Of a stretch of DNA of 64,000 bases, positions 8,533 through 18,204 are shown one piece after another (the stretch's first letter is position 1; every line of letters begins with the position of its first letter). Source of the stretch: Danxiaibacter flavus (GTDB lineage: Bacteria > Bacteroidota > Bacteroidia > Chitinophagales > Chitinophagaceae); NCBI RefSeq assembly GCF_041060425.1, contig NZ_JAULBC010000001.1, positions 62,001-126,000 of the forward strand. Reading direction: 5' to 3'. Below the pieces are notes generated by a model that made no database searches, was not told where the DNA came from, and saw nothing but the letters and a program-made list of their open reading frames with translations. Position numbers and translations under genes: made by a program.

Positions 8533-9996
8533 TTGAAAAAACTACAGGACATATTATATAAGGTTCGTTTGCAATCTGTAAACGGTTCTACTGATGTAAA
8601 TGTAAATGGCATCCAGATAGATTCCAGGAAGGTGGCAAAAGGCGATGTGTTTGTGGCAATACGTGGAGAAAAATCTGATGGCCACGCTTTCATAGAGAAA
8701 GCAGTTGAGCTGGGCGCCACCGCCATTGTTTGTGAAACCATGCCTTCCTCATTTGCTGATGGGGTTGTGTATTTGCAGGTGAACAATACGCATGAGGCAG
8801 TGGCTTATATGTCGCACAATTTTTTTGATGAGCCTTCTCAAAAAATAAAGCTGGTAGGTGTAACCGGAACGAATGGTAAGACCACTATCGCAACTATTCT
8901 GTATAAGCTGTTTACTGAATTAGGGTTTAAATGCGGGTTGGTTAGCACTGTGCAAAACCAGGTTGGAAAAGAAATAATTCCGGCAACACACACAACGCCT
9001 GACGCAGTTAGCTTAAACGCGTTGCTGCATCAAATGGTAGAAGCTGGTTGCTCGCATGTGTTTATGGAATGCAGCAGTCACGCAATTCACCAGCATAGAA
9101 TTACGGGCTTGCATTTTACAGGTGCATTGTTCAGCAACATCACACATGATCACCTTGATTATCACAAAACATTTGATGAATACATCAGGGTAAAGAAAAG
9201 TTTTTTTGATGGATTGAGCGGAGATGCATTTGCTATCTCAAATCTTGACGACAAACGCGGCACCGTTATGTTGCAGAACACGCCCGCAAAAAAATATTAC
9301 TACAGTCTTAAAAATATCGCCGATTTCAAAGGCAAGATCTTAGAAAATGCATTGACCGGTCTCCAAATGACCATCAATAATAAAGAAGTGCATTTCCGGC
9401 TGATTGGTGAGTTCAATGCTTATAATCTGCTCGCAATATATGGCGCGGCAATTTGCTTAGGTGAAAACAGCGATGAAGTGTTGCGCGTGCTAAGTAACCT
9501 CAGTAGCGCAGAAGGAAGATTTGACTACATGATCAGCGGGCAGAAGATTATCGGTATCGTTGATTACGCACACACACCGGATGCGTTGGAGAATGTGCTG
9601 GCCACCATTAAAAAGCTTCGCAAGGGAAGCGAGAAAGTGATTACGGTTGTTGGTTGTGGTGGTGACAGGGACAAAACAAAACGCCCGATCATGGCAAGCA
9701 CTGCCGCAGAGCTAAGTGACAGGGTTATTTTGACAAGCGATAATCCGCGAACTGAAGACCCGCAAGCTATTTTGAAAGACATGGAGGAAGGATTGAACAG
9801 TGCGGCAAGAAGAAAAGCAATTTCCATACTGGATAGAAAAGAAGCGATCAAGACTGCCGTTAGTCTTGCAGATCCTGAAGATATCATCCTTGTTGCAGGC
9901 AAGGGGCATGAGAAATACCAGGAGATCAACGGCGTGAAGCATCCGTTTGATGACAAAGCGATTTTGAGAGAAATGTTTGAATTGCTGGAGAAGTAA
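8533..9996 (+). CDS. murE: UDP-MurNAc-L-Ala-D-Glu:meso-diaminopimelate ligase MurE
   Basis: 487 residues from a TTG start behind AAGAGAGA, 16 bp after ftsI. The ATP loop GTNGKTT is at 112-118. The substrate-selecting motif DNPR is at 403-406; DNPR is the meso-diaminopimelate signature (lysine enzymes differ), so the peptidoglycan should be of the DAP type. Typical C-terminal ILVAGKGHEKYQ is present. It adds the third residue of the stem peptide in the cytosol. Confidence 0.96.
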   Translation: MKKLQDILYKVRLQSVNGSTDVNVNGIQIDSRKVAKGDVFVAIRGEKSDGHAFIEKAVELGATAIVCETMPSSFADGVVYLQVNNTHEAVAYMSHNFFDEPSQKIKLVGVTGTNGKTTIATILYKLFTELGFKCGLVSTVQNQVGKEIIPATHTTPDAVSLNALLHQMVEAGCSHVFMECSSHAIHQHRITGLHFTGALFSNITHDHLDYHKTFDEYIRVKKSFFDGLSGDAFAISNLDDKRGTVMLQNTPAKKYYYSLKNIADFKGKILENALTGLQMTINNKEVHFRLIGEFNAYNLLAIYGAAICLGENSDEVLRVLSNLSSAEGRFDYMISGQKIIGIVDYAHTPDALENVLATIKKLRKGSEKVITVVGCGGDRDKTKRPIMASTAAELSDRVILTSDNPRTEDPQAILKDMEEGLNSAARRKAISILDRKEAIKTAVSLADPEDIILVAGKGHEKYQEINGVKHPFDDKAILREMFELLEK

Positions 9997-10069
9997 GTCC
10001 GGAAGAGATTCACAGATTTAGTTTATAAGACACAACAAAAAATAAAGCGCAAGAGAGTTAATACATTTT

Positions 10070-11389
10070 ATGCTATACAGTTTATTTAATTGGTTGAAAC
10101 AAGAGTTTAATATGAGCGGTGCGGGACTGTTCCAGTTCATCACGTTCAGGGCTGTTATGGCAATACTGTTATCTCTTTTGATTGCAACGGTTTACGGCAG
10201 ACGCATCATTAATCTGCTAAAGCGCAGGCAAATTGGTGAAGCAGTCAGGGATCTTGGTTTGACGGGAGAACAGCAAAAGAAGGGAACTCCTACAATGGGA
10301 GGGATCATTATCCTGCTGGCAATACTGATCCCAACACTGTTGTTCGCAGACTTAAGCAAAGTATATGTAAGGTTAATGGTTTTGTGCACCGTTTGGTTGG
10401 GAGTGATCGGTTTTCTTGATGATTACTTTAAGCTCAAAGCCAGGAAGGCGGCACAGGCGCGAGGTGAGAGTTATAAAAAGAAAGACAGTGATGGTCTGGC
10501 AGGTACTATTAAGATCATCGGGCAGGTAGGTCTCGGTATCATTATCGGCGCCACACTTTATTTCAATAACACAGTGGTAGTAGAAAGAGAGCTGGCATCG
10601 CCATCCACAAATGTTACATCTATTGTCCATAGTGGCGAGAAACTGGCGAAGGATAGCAACGTTGTAATAAGAACAATTGATGGTGAGCAAAGACGTTTTG
10701 CAAGAGTTAAAACACCTATTACGACCATTCCTTTTGTAAAGAATCATGAGTTCAACTATAGCAAACTGATCAGCTGGATTGGAGAAGGTGCAGAGAAATA
10801 TACATGGATCATCTACATTCTTATCGTAACGTTTATTATCACTGCGGTTTCAAATGGTGCGAACCTTACAGATGGTATTGATGGGTTGGCCGCCGGCGTG
10901 AGTGCCTTCATCGGCGCAGGTATTGGCATATTTGCTTATGTGAGTGGTAACTATAGAATCGCGGACTATTTGAATGTAATGTACATCCCGAACCTGGCGG
11001 AGCTCTCCATTTTTATCGGCGCATTTGTTGGTGCATGTATCGGATTTCTCTGGTACAACACTTTCCCGGCACAGGTATTCATGGGCGATACTGGAAGCCT
11101 GGCTTTGGGTGGAATTATCGCCTCTTTGGCGATCATCATCAGAAAAGAATTATTGATACCAATTTTCTGCAGCGTATTCCTTGTAGAGAATTTAAGTGTG
11201 ATTATACAGGTGACATACTTTAAATACACCAAAAAGAAGTACGGAGAAGGACGGCGTGTGTTTTTAATGAGTCCGCTGCATCACCACTACCAGAAAAAAG
11301 GATATCACGAGAATAAGATTGTAATGCGGTTCTGGATCATAACACTGCTTTGTGTGTTGTTTTCAATTGTAACCCTGAAGATCAGGTAG
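10070..11389 (+). CDS. mraY: Phospho-MurNAc-pentapeptide translocase MraY
   Basis: Integral membrane enzyme that makes lipid I on the cytoplasmic face. At 439 residues it is about 80 longer than E. coli MraY. The extra length is an insert at roughly 165-245 (between YFNNTVVVERE and EGAEKYTWII), which follows a membrane segment. Core motifs are intact: GTPTMGGIIIL near 82, FLDDYFKLK near 119, NLTDGIDGLAAG and MGDTGSLALGG with catalytic aspartates, and HHHYQKKG near the C-terminus. 73 bp separate it from murE. Confidence 0.96.
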   Translation: MLYSLFNWLKQEFNMSGAGLFQFITFRAVMAILLSLLIATVYGRRIINLLKRRQIGEAVRDLGLTGEQQKKGTPTMGGIIILLAILIPTLLFADLSKVYVRLMVLCTVWLGVIGFLDDYFKLKARKAAQARGESYKKKDSDGLAGTIKIIGQVGLGIIIGATLYFNNTVVVERELASPSTNVTSIVHSGEKLAKDSNVVIRTIDGEQRRFARVKTPITTIPFVKNHEFNYSKLISWIGEGAEKYTWIIYILIVTFIITAVSNGANLTDGIDGLAAGVSAFIGAGIGIFAYVSGNYRIADYLNVMYIPNLAELSIFIGAFVGACIGFLWYNTFPAQVFMGDTGSLALGGIIASLAIIIRKELLIPIFCSVFLVENLSVIIQVTYFKYTKKKYGEGRRVFLMSPLHHHYQKKGYHENKIVMRFWIITLLCVLFSIVTLKIR

Positions 11390-11455
11390 TACGTTGTTGG
11401 CAAATGCAGTCGTTTAAACTAAAATTCAATGTCAACTATTTAAGAGAAGACAATT

Positions 11456-12814
11456 ATGGAACAAAACGCGGCAAAAGCACATAAGCTGGTTGTGCTGGGG
11501 GCAGGAGAAAGCGGAATTGGCGCGGCATTGCTGGGAAAGAAGAATGGTTATGAGGTTTTTGTGAGCGATGGTGGTGCAATAAAAGATAATTATAAAAAAG
11601 AGCTCATTGATAACGGAATAGCATTCGAGGAAGGAAAACATACTGAAGAGAAGATATTGGAAGCGGATGAAGTAATGAAGAGTCCGGGTATACCGGAGAA
11701 GAACGAAATGGTGAAAAAGATCCGTGCAAAAGGTATTGAGGTTATTAGTGAGATTGAATTAGCATACAGGTTCAAAGGAAATAGTAAAATAGTAGCGATA
11801 ACCGGTAGCAACGGAAAAAGTACGACTACTTCTTTGATCTACCATATTTGTAAAACCGCGGATTTAGACTGTGCACTTGTAGGAAATATCGGTTATTCAT
11901 TTGCGAAGCAGGTGGCCGAAGATCCCAAACAGTTGTACGTAGCAGAGATAAGTTCTTTTCAGTTGGATGATATTGTTGATTTCAGGCCGGACATTGCTGT
12001 TTTGCTGAATATCACGGAAGATCACTTGGACAGATACGATTACAAGTTTGAAAATTATATCGACAGCAAGTTTCGGATCATTGAAAATCAAAGACCAGGT
12101 GATTACTTCATCTACAATGCTGATGACGAAGTGATCGAACAAAAACTACAGACATTACACCTTAATATTAACCTATTGCCATTTTCTATGAAACAAGAAA
12201 TAAAAAAGGGCGCATACATTAAAGGAGACCAGATGATGATAAGAATTCAGGAAGAACGCGTAAGTATGAGCATCTACGATTTTGCTCTAAAAGGTAAACA
12301 CAACCAAAGTAATACAATGGCAGCAGGAATAGCAGCCTCAACGCTGGATATAAGAAAGGAAAAGATCAGAGATGCAATTACCAACTTCGAAGCTTTGGAG
12401 CACCGCATGGAGCATGTCGCTACGGTTAGAGGCGTTGAGTTTATTAACGACAGCAAAGCAACGAATGTTAACAGCACCTGGTATGCGCTTGAAAGCATGA
12501 ACAAGCCCACCATACTGATCCTCGGTGGTGTAGACAAAGGCAATGATTACTCCCTGATTGAAGACCTGGTTGTAGAAAAGGTGAAGGCTATTGTTTGCAT
12601 GGGACTTGACAATGAAAAGATCCATGAAGCATTTAAAGGTAAAGTGCCTGTTATTGTAGATACGGCAAGTGCTAAAGATGCCGTAACCAAATCATTTGAA
12701 CTGGCTGCAAAAGGCGATGTTGTTTTGTTAAGTCCTGCATGCGCAAGTTTCGACCTCTTTAAGAATTACGCTGAAAGAGGAACGCAGTTTAAAAACGCGG
12801 TGAAGGATCTCTGA
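11456..12814 (+). CDS. murD: UDP-MurNAc-L-alanine:D-glutamate ligase MurD
   Basis: 452 residues, normal length. N-terminal Rossmann domain with LGAGESGIG at 14-22, ATP loop GSNGKST at 117-123, NITEDHLDRY in the central domain and the C-terminal LSPACASFDLFKNYAERG signature, which defines MurD. Cytosolic. The stop TGA is the first triplet of a run of TGATGTC-like repeats (12812-13003) that separates it from ftsW. Confidence 0.97.
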   Translation: MEQNAAKAHKLVVLGAGESGIGAALLGKKNGYEVFVSDGGAIKDNYKKELIDNGIAFEEGKHTEEKILEADEVMKSPGIPEKNEMVKKIRAKGIEVISEIELAYRFKGNSKIVAITGSNGKSTTTSLIYHICKTADLDCALVGNIGYSFAKQVAEDPKQLYVAEISSFQLDDIVDFRPDIAVLLNITEDHLDRYDYKFENYIDSKFRIIENQRPGDYFIYNADDEVIEQKLQTLHLNINLLPFSMKQEIKKGAYIKGDQMMIRIQEERVSMSIYDFALKGKHNQSNTMAAGIAASTLDIRKEKIRDAITNFEALEHRMEHVATVRGVEFINDSKATNVNSTWYALESMNKPTILILGGVDKGNDYSLIEDLVVEKVKAIVCMGLDNEKIHEAFKGKVPVIVDTASAKDAVTKSFELAAKGDVVLLSPACASFDLFKNYAERGTQFKNAVKDL

Positions 12815-13003
12815 TCGCTGATTTTTTGATGTCTGATGTTGATTTAAGGATGTCTGATTTCTGATTTGATAGTAACAGAATGGAAATAGTAGTTAAGGAT
12901 TTCTGAATAGTCTGTAAAAGGTGAATGGTTGGTATCTAAAACCTAAAACCTGATACCTGATACCTGAAACCCAACGCTGAAAGCTAATAGCTGACAGCAA
13001 AAA
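12812..13003. repeat. Intergenic repeat arrays between murD and ftsW
   Basis: Starts at the murD stop with TGATCGCTGA/TGATGTCTGA units, continues with a stretch of ACCTGAT units (AAACCTGATACCTGATACC) and ends with AGCTGAAAGCT/AGCTGACAGC units a few bases before ftsW. Three unrelated 7-8 bp families lie side by side. No gene or terminator is visible. Confidence 0.75.
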
Positions 13004-13011
13004 GCACAACC

Positions 13012-14304
13012 ATGAGTGATTTTGTGAACATAGATAATCTTGAGAATTCTTTCAGGGGTTTTGGTAAAGGCCTTGGCCGCAAAACCCGTGGAGATAAATA
13101 CATATGGGGCATTGTAATACTGCTGGCGCTAACATCGTTGCTCGTGGTTTACAGTGCTACCGGCTCTTTGGCATATAAATTATATAAAGGCAACACGGAA
13201 GTGTATTTGTTTAAGCAACTGTCCTTTATTGTAATAGGCTTCCTGGTGATTTATTTTTTGCATAGGGTGAATTATACCTTGTATTCAAGAATATCACTCA
13301 TCCTTTATCTTATTTCAGTTCCAATGTTGTTTTACACATTGTTCTTTGGTGCGGAGATAAATGAAGGTAGTCGCTGGATTAAACTGCCGGTAATCAATCT
13401 TACCATACAAACCAGTGACTTCGCAAAGCTTGCGCTGTTTATGTATGTGTCGAGACAATTAAGCCGTAAGCAGGAAGTGATCAAGGATTTCAAAAAAGGT
13501 TTTTTGCCCGTCATTATTCCAGTGGCAATCACCTGCGCACTGATCATGCCGGCTAACTTGTCAAATGCTTTGCTTACGGGCGCTACATCACTTTTGTTGT
13601 TGTTTATCGGGCGCGTAAGTTTCAAGCATATTCTATTGGTAATAGGTGTTGCATTAATCCCCGTGCTGTTGATTGTGAGTGTTGCTGTTGGTACTTACGA
13701 CGGTGCAAAAGCCGAATCAAAGAAAGATAAATCAACAGTTGTAGAAAGCCTGCATTCATTTGGCCGTTTCGGTACGTGGGTTAAGCGTGTGCAGGATTAT
13801 ATCTATGCAGGTGATGAGGATGTTCCCTACCAGGTGCAACAGGCAAAGATCGCTATCTCAAACGGAAGTGTTTTGTTTGGTCTTGGTCCGGGGAATAGTA
13901 TGCAACGTAATTATCTGCCGCAGGCTTATAATGACTTTATTTTTTCTATTATAATAGAAGAGTATGGATTACTGGGAGGGACGTTTATCATATTTGTATA
14001 CCTGTTGTTCCTGTTCAGATGTATAAGAACATTTCGAAAGTGCCCGTATGCTTTTGGTGCGTTTCTTGCGTTGGCATTAAGCTTCACTTTAGTTATACAG
14101 GCGGTTGCAAATATGGCGGTGAATGTTAACCTGGTTCCTGTTACCGGGGTTACGTTACCACTGGTGAGTATGGGAGGTAGTTCATTTCTTTTTACCTGTG
14201 CATCCATTGGAATTATTTTAAGCGTTGCAAGAAACGTAGAGCAAATGGAAGGAAAGGATGTTGTTCCTGCTGACTCCAATGCAAAAGTTGCGACGGCTGC
14301 TTAA
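13012..14304 (+). CDS. ftsW: Lipid II polymerase FtsW (SEDS family)
   Basis: 430 residues with about ten membrane segments beginning at about residue 31. SEDS family peptidoglycan glycosyltransferase that works with FtsI at the septum. Recognisable segments are EGSRWIKL (conserved loop), QPSDFAK-like QTSDFAKLALF, and the C-terminal NLVPVTGVTLPLVSMGGSS. Position between murD and murG is the standard dcw place and distinguishes it from RodA. The extracytoplasmic loop around 230-265 is rich in charged residues. Confidence 0.95.
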   Translation: MSDFVNIDNLENSFRGFGKGLGRKTRGDKYIWGIVILLALTSLLVVYSATGSLAYKLYKGNTEVYLFKQLSFIVIGFLVIYFLHRVNYTLYSRISLILYLISVPMLFYTLFFGAEINEGSRWIKLPVINLTIQTSDFAKLALFMYVSRQLSRKQEVIKDFKKGFLPVIIPVAITCALIMPANLSNALLTGATSLLLLFIGRVSFKHILLVIGVALIPVLLIVSVAVGTYDGAKAESKKDKSTVVESLHSFGRFGTWVKRVQDYIYAGDEDVPYQVQQAKIAISNGSVLFGLGPGNSMQRNYLPQAYNDFIFSIIIEEYGLLGGTFIIFVYLLFLFRCIRTFRKCPYAFGAFLALALSFTLVIQAVANMAVNVNLVPVTGVTLPLVSMGGSSFLFTCASIGIILSVARNVEQMEGKDVVPADSNAKVATAA

Positions 14305-14341
14305 TAAGAAGGGGAGGAGAATAATAAAAAACAAGCGGTTT

Positions 14342-15481
14342 ATGATAGCTGACGAGGTTCAGACAGAAAGTAGAAGTAAGAGCACGGCAAAGCAAAAACA
14401 ATTGCGTTTCATAATTGCCGGAGGTGGCACGGGCGGACATATTTTTCCGGCCATAGCCATTGCTAACGCATTGAGGCAGCAATTGCCTGATGCTGCTATT
14501 CTGTTTGTTGGTGCGAAGGGTAAAATGGAAATGGAAAAAGTTCCACAAGCGGGTTACGAAATTGAAGGATTAGATATCGCCGGATTTAACAGAAGTTCTT
14601 TGTTAAAAAATATAGGCTTGCCGTTCAAGCTCATTAAAAGCTTTTACCAGGTAAGAGCTATTGTGGGCAGATTTAAACCTGATGCCGTTATCGGTGTCGG
14701 TGGTTATTCAAGTTTTCCTGTATTGCGGTTTGCGCAAAAAAAAGGGATTCCCACTTTCATACATGAAAGCAACTCTTTTGCGGGAAAAAGCAATATTCTC
14801 TTGGGTAGGGCTGCTACAAAAATATTTGTAGCCGTAGAGGGAATGGAGAAATTTTTTCCTGCAGAAAAGATCCTGATAACAGGCAATCCTGTTAGAAAGA
14901 ATATTGCGAACGCAGATGTTTCCAGGGAAGAGGCGCTGGCTTTTTTCGGATTACAGGATAAAAAGACCATTCTTGTGGTTGGGGGAAGTCTTGGTGCAAA
15001 AACGATCAACGATGTTGTTGCGTCACACGTGCAGGACCTGGAGCCACTGGATCTTCAGTTGATCTGGCAGACCGGTAAAAATGGCGCTGAATTATACAGG
15101 AATAGAGGACGAAGTTTTTCAAATGTTTGGGTGAGTGATTTTATTGTGGAGATGGATAAGGCTTATGCTGCAGCAGATCTTGTTGTTTCACGCGCTGGTG
15201 CAATGGCTGTGACGGAATTGTGCGTTGCGAAGAAGCCGGTGATATTTGTCCCGTTTCCTTATGCTGCAGAAGATCATCAGACGGTGAATGCAAAACAACT
15301 CGTGGATAAGGATGCCGCGATGATGGTGAAGGATGAAGAGGCTAAAGGAAAGTTGTTTCCTGCAATATTAAGTTTAGCAAAGAATGATGCTTTGCAGGAG
15401 AAGTTAAAGTATAACATAGCAGCTTTGGCTATTACAGATGCTGATGAAAAAATTGCGAAAGCAATCATCGAATTTATGTAA
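14342..15481 (+). CDS. murG: Lipid I GlcNAc transferase MurG
   Basis: MurG adds GlcNAc to lipid I to give lipid II on the inner membrane face. From ATG 14342 the protein is 379 residues. The nucleotide-sugar loop GGGTGGHIFPA is at 27-37, GVGGYSSFP and HESNSFAGKSNILLGR follow, and the C-terminal donor site has SRAGAMAVTELCVAKKP and PFPYAAEDHQTVNAK. The reading frame is open upstream to 14258 inside ftsW, but those codons give no recognisable MurG sequence; the true start could also be between the two. Confidence 0.93.
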   Translation: MIADEVQTESRSKSTAKQKQLRFIIAGGGTGGHIFPAIAIANALRQQLPDAAILFVGAKGKMEMEKVPQAGYEIEGLDIAGFNRSSLLKNIGLPFKLIKSFYQVRAIVGRFKPDAVIGVGGYSSFPVLRFAQKKGIPTFIHESNSFAGKSNILLGRAATKIFVAVEGMEKFFPAEKILITGNPVRKNIANADVSREEALAFFGLQDKKTILVVGGSLGAKTINDVVASHVQDLEPLDLQLIWQTGKNGAELYRNRGRSFSNVWVSDFIVEMDKAYAAADLVVSRAGAMAVTELCVAKKPVIFVPFPYAAEDHQTVNAKQLVDKDAAMMVKDEEAKGKLFPAILSLAKNDALQEKLKYNIAALAITDADEKIAKAIIEFM

Positions 15482-15515
15482 CAGTTATCAATACAAGCAG
15501 ATTTAAAGATCAGGA

Positions 15516-16910
15516 ATGAGTGAGCAAATAAATAATAGTAAATTTTCCGAAGCCGTAACCGGCACCAGGGCTATCAATAAGATCTATTTTATCGGGATAG
15601 GTGGAATAGGTATGAGTGCGCTGGCAAGGTATTTCCATTCCAGGAAAGCGGAAGTAAAGGGTTATGACAGAACCATTACGCCGTTAACCCGTAAGCTGGA
15701 AGAAAGCGGTATAGAAATTCACTATGAAGAAGATGTAGAAAGAATACCGAAAGATGTGGATGTGGTGGTATATACCCCAGCCATTCCTAAAGATCATACA
15801 GAACTGGTGTATTATCAGCAAAATGGCTATACCGTTGTAAAGCGCAGTGATGTATTGAAATGGATCACACAAAACTCATTCAATATTTGTGTTGGAGGAA
15901 CGCATGGCAAAACAACCATCACTACCATGGTGGCCCATTTGCTCAGAGATTCAGGCTACGGGTGCAATGCTTTTCTCGGAGGGATCTCTTCAAACTATCA
16001 AACGAATTTCTGGAGCAACGAAAGAAATGTAGTTGTTGTAGAAGCAGATGAATATGACAGAAGTTTTTTGAAGCTGGTTCCGGATGTAGCAGTGATCACC
16101 GCAATGGATCCTGATCACCTGGATATATATGGAACTCCGGAAGAAGTGGAAAAAGCTTTTGTGCAGTTTGCCAATACTGTTAAGCCCGGCGGATGTTTGG
16201 TTGCAAGGTATGGATTGAAAAGAGCTGGTGAATTTAAGGCTGATAAAGTAGTTACTTATAGTCTTGATGATGTTCGTTCAGATGTCTATGCAGAGAATTT
16301 AAATGTGGTTAATGGCTCCTATGTGTATGATGTTATATCTGCCGACTGGCGTATAACAAATGTAGTGCTGCATATGGGCGGTTTACACAACATTGAAAAC
16401 AGCATTGCGGCGATCACTGTTGCGAAGCATCTTGGTATAGATGACGATAAGATAAAGCATGCGGTCGAGTCATTCAAGGGTGTAAAGCGCCGGTTTGAAT
16501 ACATACTTAAGTCGCAAAAGCATGTGTTGATTGATGACTATGCACATCATCCTGAAGAGCTAAAAGCATTGATCAGTGGAGTTAGAAGTATTTATCCGGA
16601 TGAGAAATGTACGGTGATTTTTCAACCGCATCTGTTCAGCAGGACAAAAGATCTTTCAAAAGAATTTGCAGAAAGTCTTGACATGGCAGATGAAGTGATC
16701 ATTCTTCCTATTTATCCTGCAAGGGAATTACCAATGGAAGGTGTAACGAGCGAGTTGATATTAAACGACATGAAATTGCCGCAAAAGCAAATACTGACAA
16801 AAGAAGCGATGCAGGACTGGGTAAGATTATACAAGCCAAAGTTGCTGGTGATGTGTGGAGCAGGTGATATTGATGCGTTGATTGAACCGGTTAAAGAAAT
16901 TCTGAAATAA
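15516..16910 (+). CDS. murC: UDP-N-acetylmuramate:L-alanine ligase MurC
   Basis: 464 residues. Rossmann-type N-terminus FIGIGGIGMSALA at 25-37, ATP loop GTHGKTT at 128-134, EADEYDRSFL and DPDHLDIYG in the central domain, and DDYAHHPEELKALI in the C-terminal domain, all MurC landmarks. It adds the first residue of the stem peptide. Cytosolic; 34 bp after murG. Its stop is followed by a short TCTGATATC-type repeat. Confidence 0.97.
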   Translation: MSEQINNSKFSEAVTGTRAINKIYFIGIGGIGMSALARYFHSRKAEVKGYDRTITPLTRKLEESGIEIHYEEDVERIPKDVDVVVYTPAIPKDHTELVYYQQNGYTVVKRSDVLKWITQNSFNICVGGTHGKTTITTMVAHLLRDSGYGCNAFLGGISSNYQTNFWSNERNVVVVEADEYDRSFLKLVPDVAVITAMDPDHLDIYGTPEEVEKAFVQFANTVKPGGCLVARYGLKRAGEFKADKVVTYSLDDVRSDVYAENLNVVNGSYVYDVISADWRITNVVLHMGGLHNIENSIAAITVAKHLGIDDDKIKHAVESFKGVKRRFEYILKSQKHVLIDDYAHHPEELKALISGVRSIYPDEKCTVIFQPHLFSRTKDLSKEFAESLDMADEVIILPIYPARELPMEGVTSELILNDMKLPQKQILTKEAMQDWVRLYKPKLLVMCGAGDIDALIEPVKEILK

Positions 16911-16913
16911 AAA

Positions 16914-17021
16914 TTGATATCTGATATCCGATTTGCAGATGTCTGATTTAAAAAACGGCGACTGTCTTAAGTAGTTAATGCCGGAAGCTGAAAGCTAAGA
17001 GCTGACCGCTGAAAGCTGAAA
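16914..17021. repeat. Intergenic repeat arrays between murC and ftsQ
   Basis: TGATATC/TGTCTGATT units followed, after a short unique stretch, by AGCTGAAAGCT/AGCTGACCGC units ending 2 bp before the ftsQ ATG. Same families as between murD and ftsW. Confidence 0.65.
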
Positions 17022-17023
17022 AT

Positions 17024-18055
17024 ATGTTGAAGAAGAAATTAATATTTACCGGATGGTGTTTGCTGGCGGCCTCGTTGGTCTTTCTGCTGATAACTGCTAT
17101 GCGCAAGAAGGAAAACAAGACCGTAAGCGACATTAAAGTGGAAGTAATAGATGCTGAGGAGCATGTGTTTGTTGATGAAAAAGAGGTTGTGGTATTTCTG
17201 AATAAGATGGGAATAAGCAAAGAGACCGAATTGTATAAAATCAATGTCCGGCATCTTGAAGAAGGGCTTGAAAAAAATACCTGGGTAAAGAAGGCAGATC
17301 TTTTTTTTGATAATGATAATGTGTTGCATGTAACCATCCATGAGCGTGAACCGCTCGCAAGAATATTTACAATAAACGGAAGTTCTTTTTATATAGATAG
17401 CAGCGGAAAGCGTTTGCCATTGAGTGACAAGCTAAGTGCAAGAGTGCCGGTGTTTACATCATTTCCTTCATCAGAGAGAAAATTATCAGCACCTGATAGT
17501 TTGGTGTTGAATGATGTGAGGCAATTGGCTCAGTTTATTGCAAGGGATAGTTTCTGGATGCGGCAGATATCGCAGGTTGATATAACGCCGCAACGAACAT
17601 TTGAATTGATACCGGTGTTAGGCAACCAGGTAATAGCTATTGGAGATGTGGACGATCTTGAAGGCAAGTTTGACAGACTCTATAGCTTTTACAAACAGGT
17701 TTGGACCAAGGCCGGTTTTGAGAAATATGAAACGATTGATGTGAGGTTCAATGGGCAGGTAGTAGCATCAAGAAGAGGAGCTGCAAAGCCTAATGTCGAT
17801 TCTCTGAGAGCAGCGATGCAATTGGCCGACAATGTTGCGAGGATGAACAATGCTATGACAGACAGTTCAGTGGCGGCCGGAAATGTAGTGAAGCCCGCTG
17901 TTGATTCTGTAAGTCATGCTGCTGTAGTTCCGGCTTCTACCACAAAGCCAAACAAGGTTGCTGCAACAACAAAGCCGGCAGTTAAAAAAACAACAACAAA
18001 GCCTGCAGGCACAAAGCCAAAGGCTGTGATGAAAAAAACAACGAAGAAGAGATAA
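17024..18055 (+). CDS. ftsQ: Divisome protein FtsQ
   Basis: 343 residues. Short cytoplasmic N-terminus, membrane segment at about 7-24, then a POTRA-type region (about 40-115, including NTWVKKADLFFDNDNVLHV and IHEREPLARI) and the FtsQ/DivIB domain to about 245 (YETIDVRFNGQVVASR). A low-complexity C-terminal tail rich in Thr, Lys, Pro and Ala (about 285-343, repeated TTKP) is strongly basic and periplasmic; such a tail is not part of the E. coli protein. It recruits FtsL and the FtsWI synthase. Confidence 0.9.
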   Translation: MLKKKLIFTGWCLLAASLVFLLITAMRKKENKTVSDIKVEVIDAEEHVFVDEKEVVVFLNKMGISKETELYKINVRHLEEGLEKNTWVKKADLFFDNDNVLHVTIHEREPLARIFTINGSSFYIDSSGKRLPLSDKLSARVPVFTSFPSSERKLSAPDSLVLNDVRQLAQFIARDSFWMRQISQVDITPQRTFELIPVLGNQVIAIGDVDDLEGKFDRLYSFYKQVWTKAGFEKYETIDVRFNGQVVASRRGAAKPNVDSLRAAMQLADNVARMNNAMTDSSVAAGNVVKPAVDSVSHAAVVPASTTKPNKVAATTKPAVKKTTTKPAGTKPKAVMKKTTKKR

Positions 18056-18135
18056 AAGAACAAAGTCAATGGGCATGTTTGAAAAATTGATAGTGTTAAA
18101 GAATTAAGTGGTTCTTTTTTGAATTTTGACTTTTC

Positions 18136-18163
18136 CTGCCCGACTGACGTCAGTCAGGCGGGG
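18136..18163. repeat. Palindrome between ftsQ and ftsA
   Basis: A perfect 12-bp core ACTGACGTCAGT flanked by CCTGCCCG and CAGGCGGGG can form a GC-rich hairpin. No T-tract follows, so a terminator is not indicated; it resembles a small dispersed palindromic element. Confidence 0.5.
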
Positions 18164-18204
18164 ACTTTTGAATTAAAACGAAACAACAACAAAAACATAC
18201 ATCT

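Noticed and set aside
14258..14341. Upstream extension of murG into ftsW
   Set aside because: The added residues are basic, unlike MurG N-termini, and overlap ftsW; the ATG at 14342 fits better, though the exact start is open.
18136..18163. Terminator between ftsQ and ftsA
   Set aside because: The hairpin lacks a T-tract directly after it, and the cluster most likely continues into ftsA and ftsZ.
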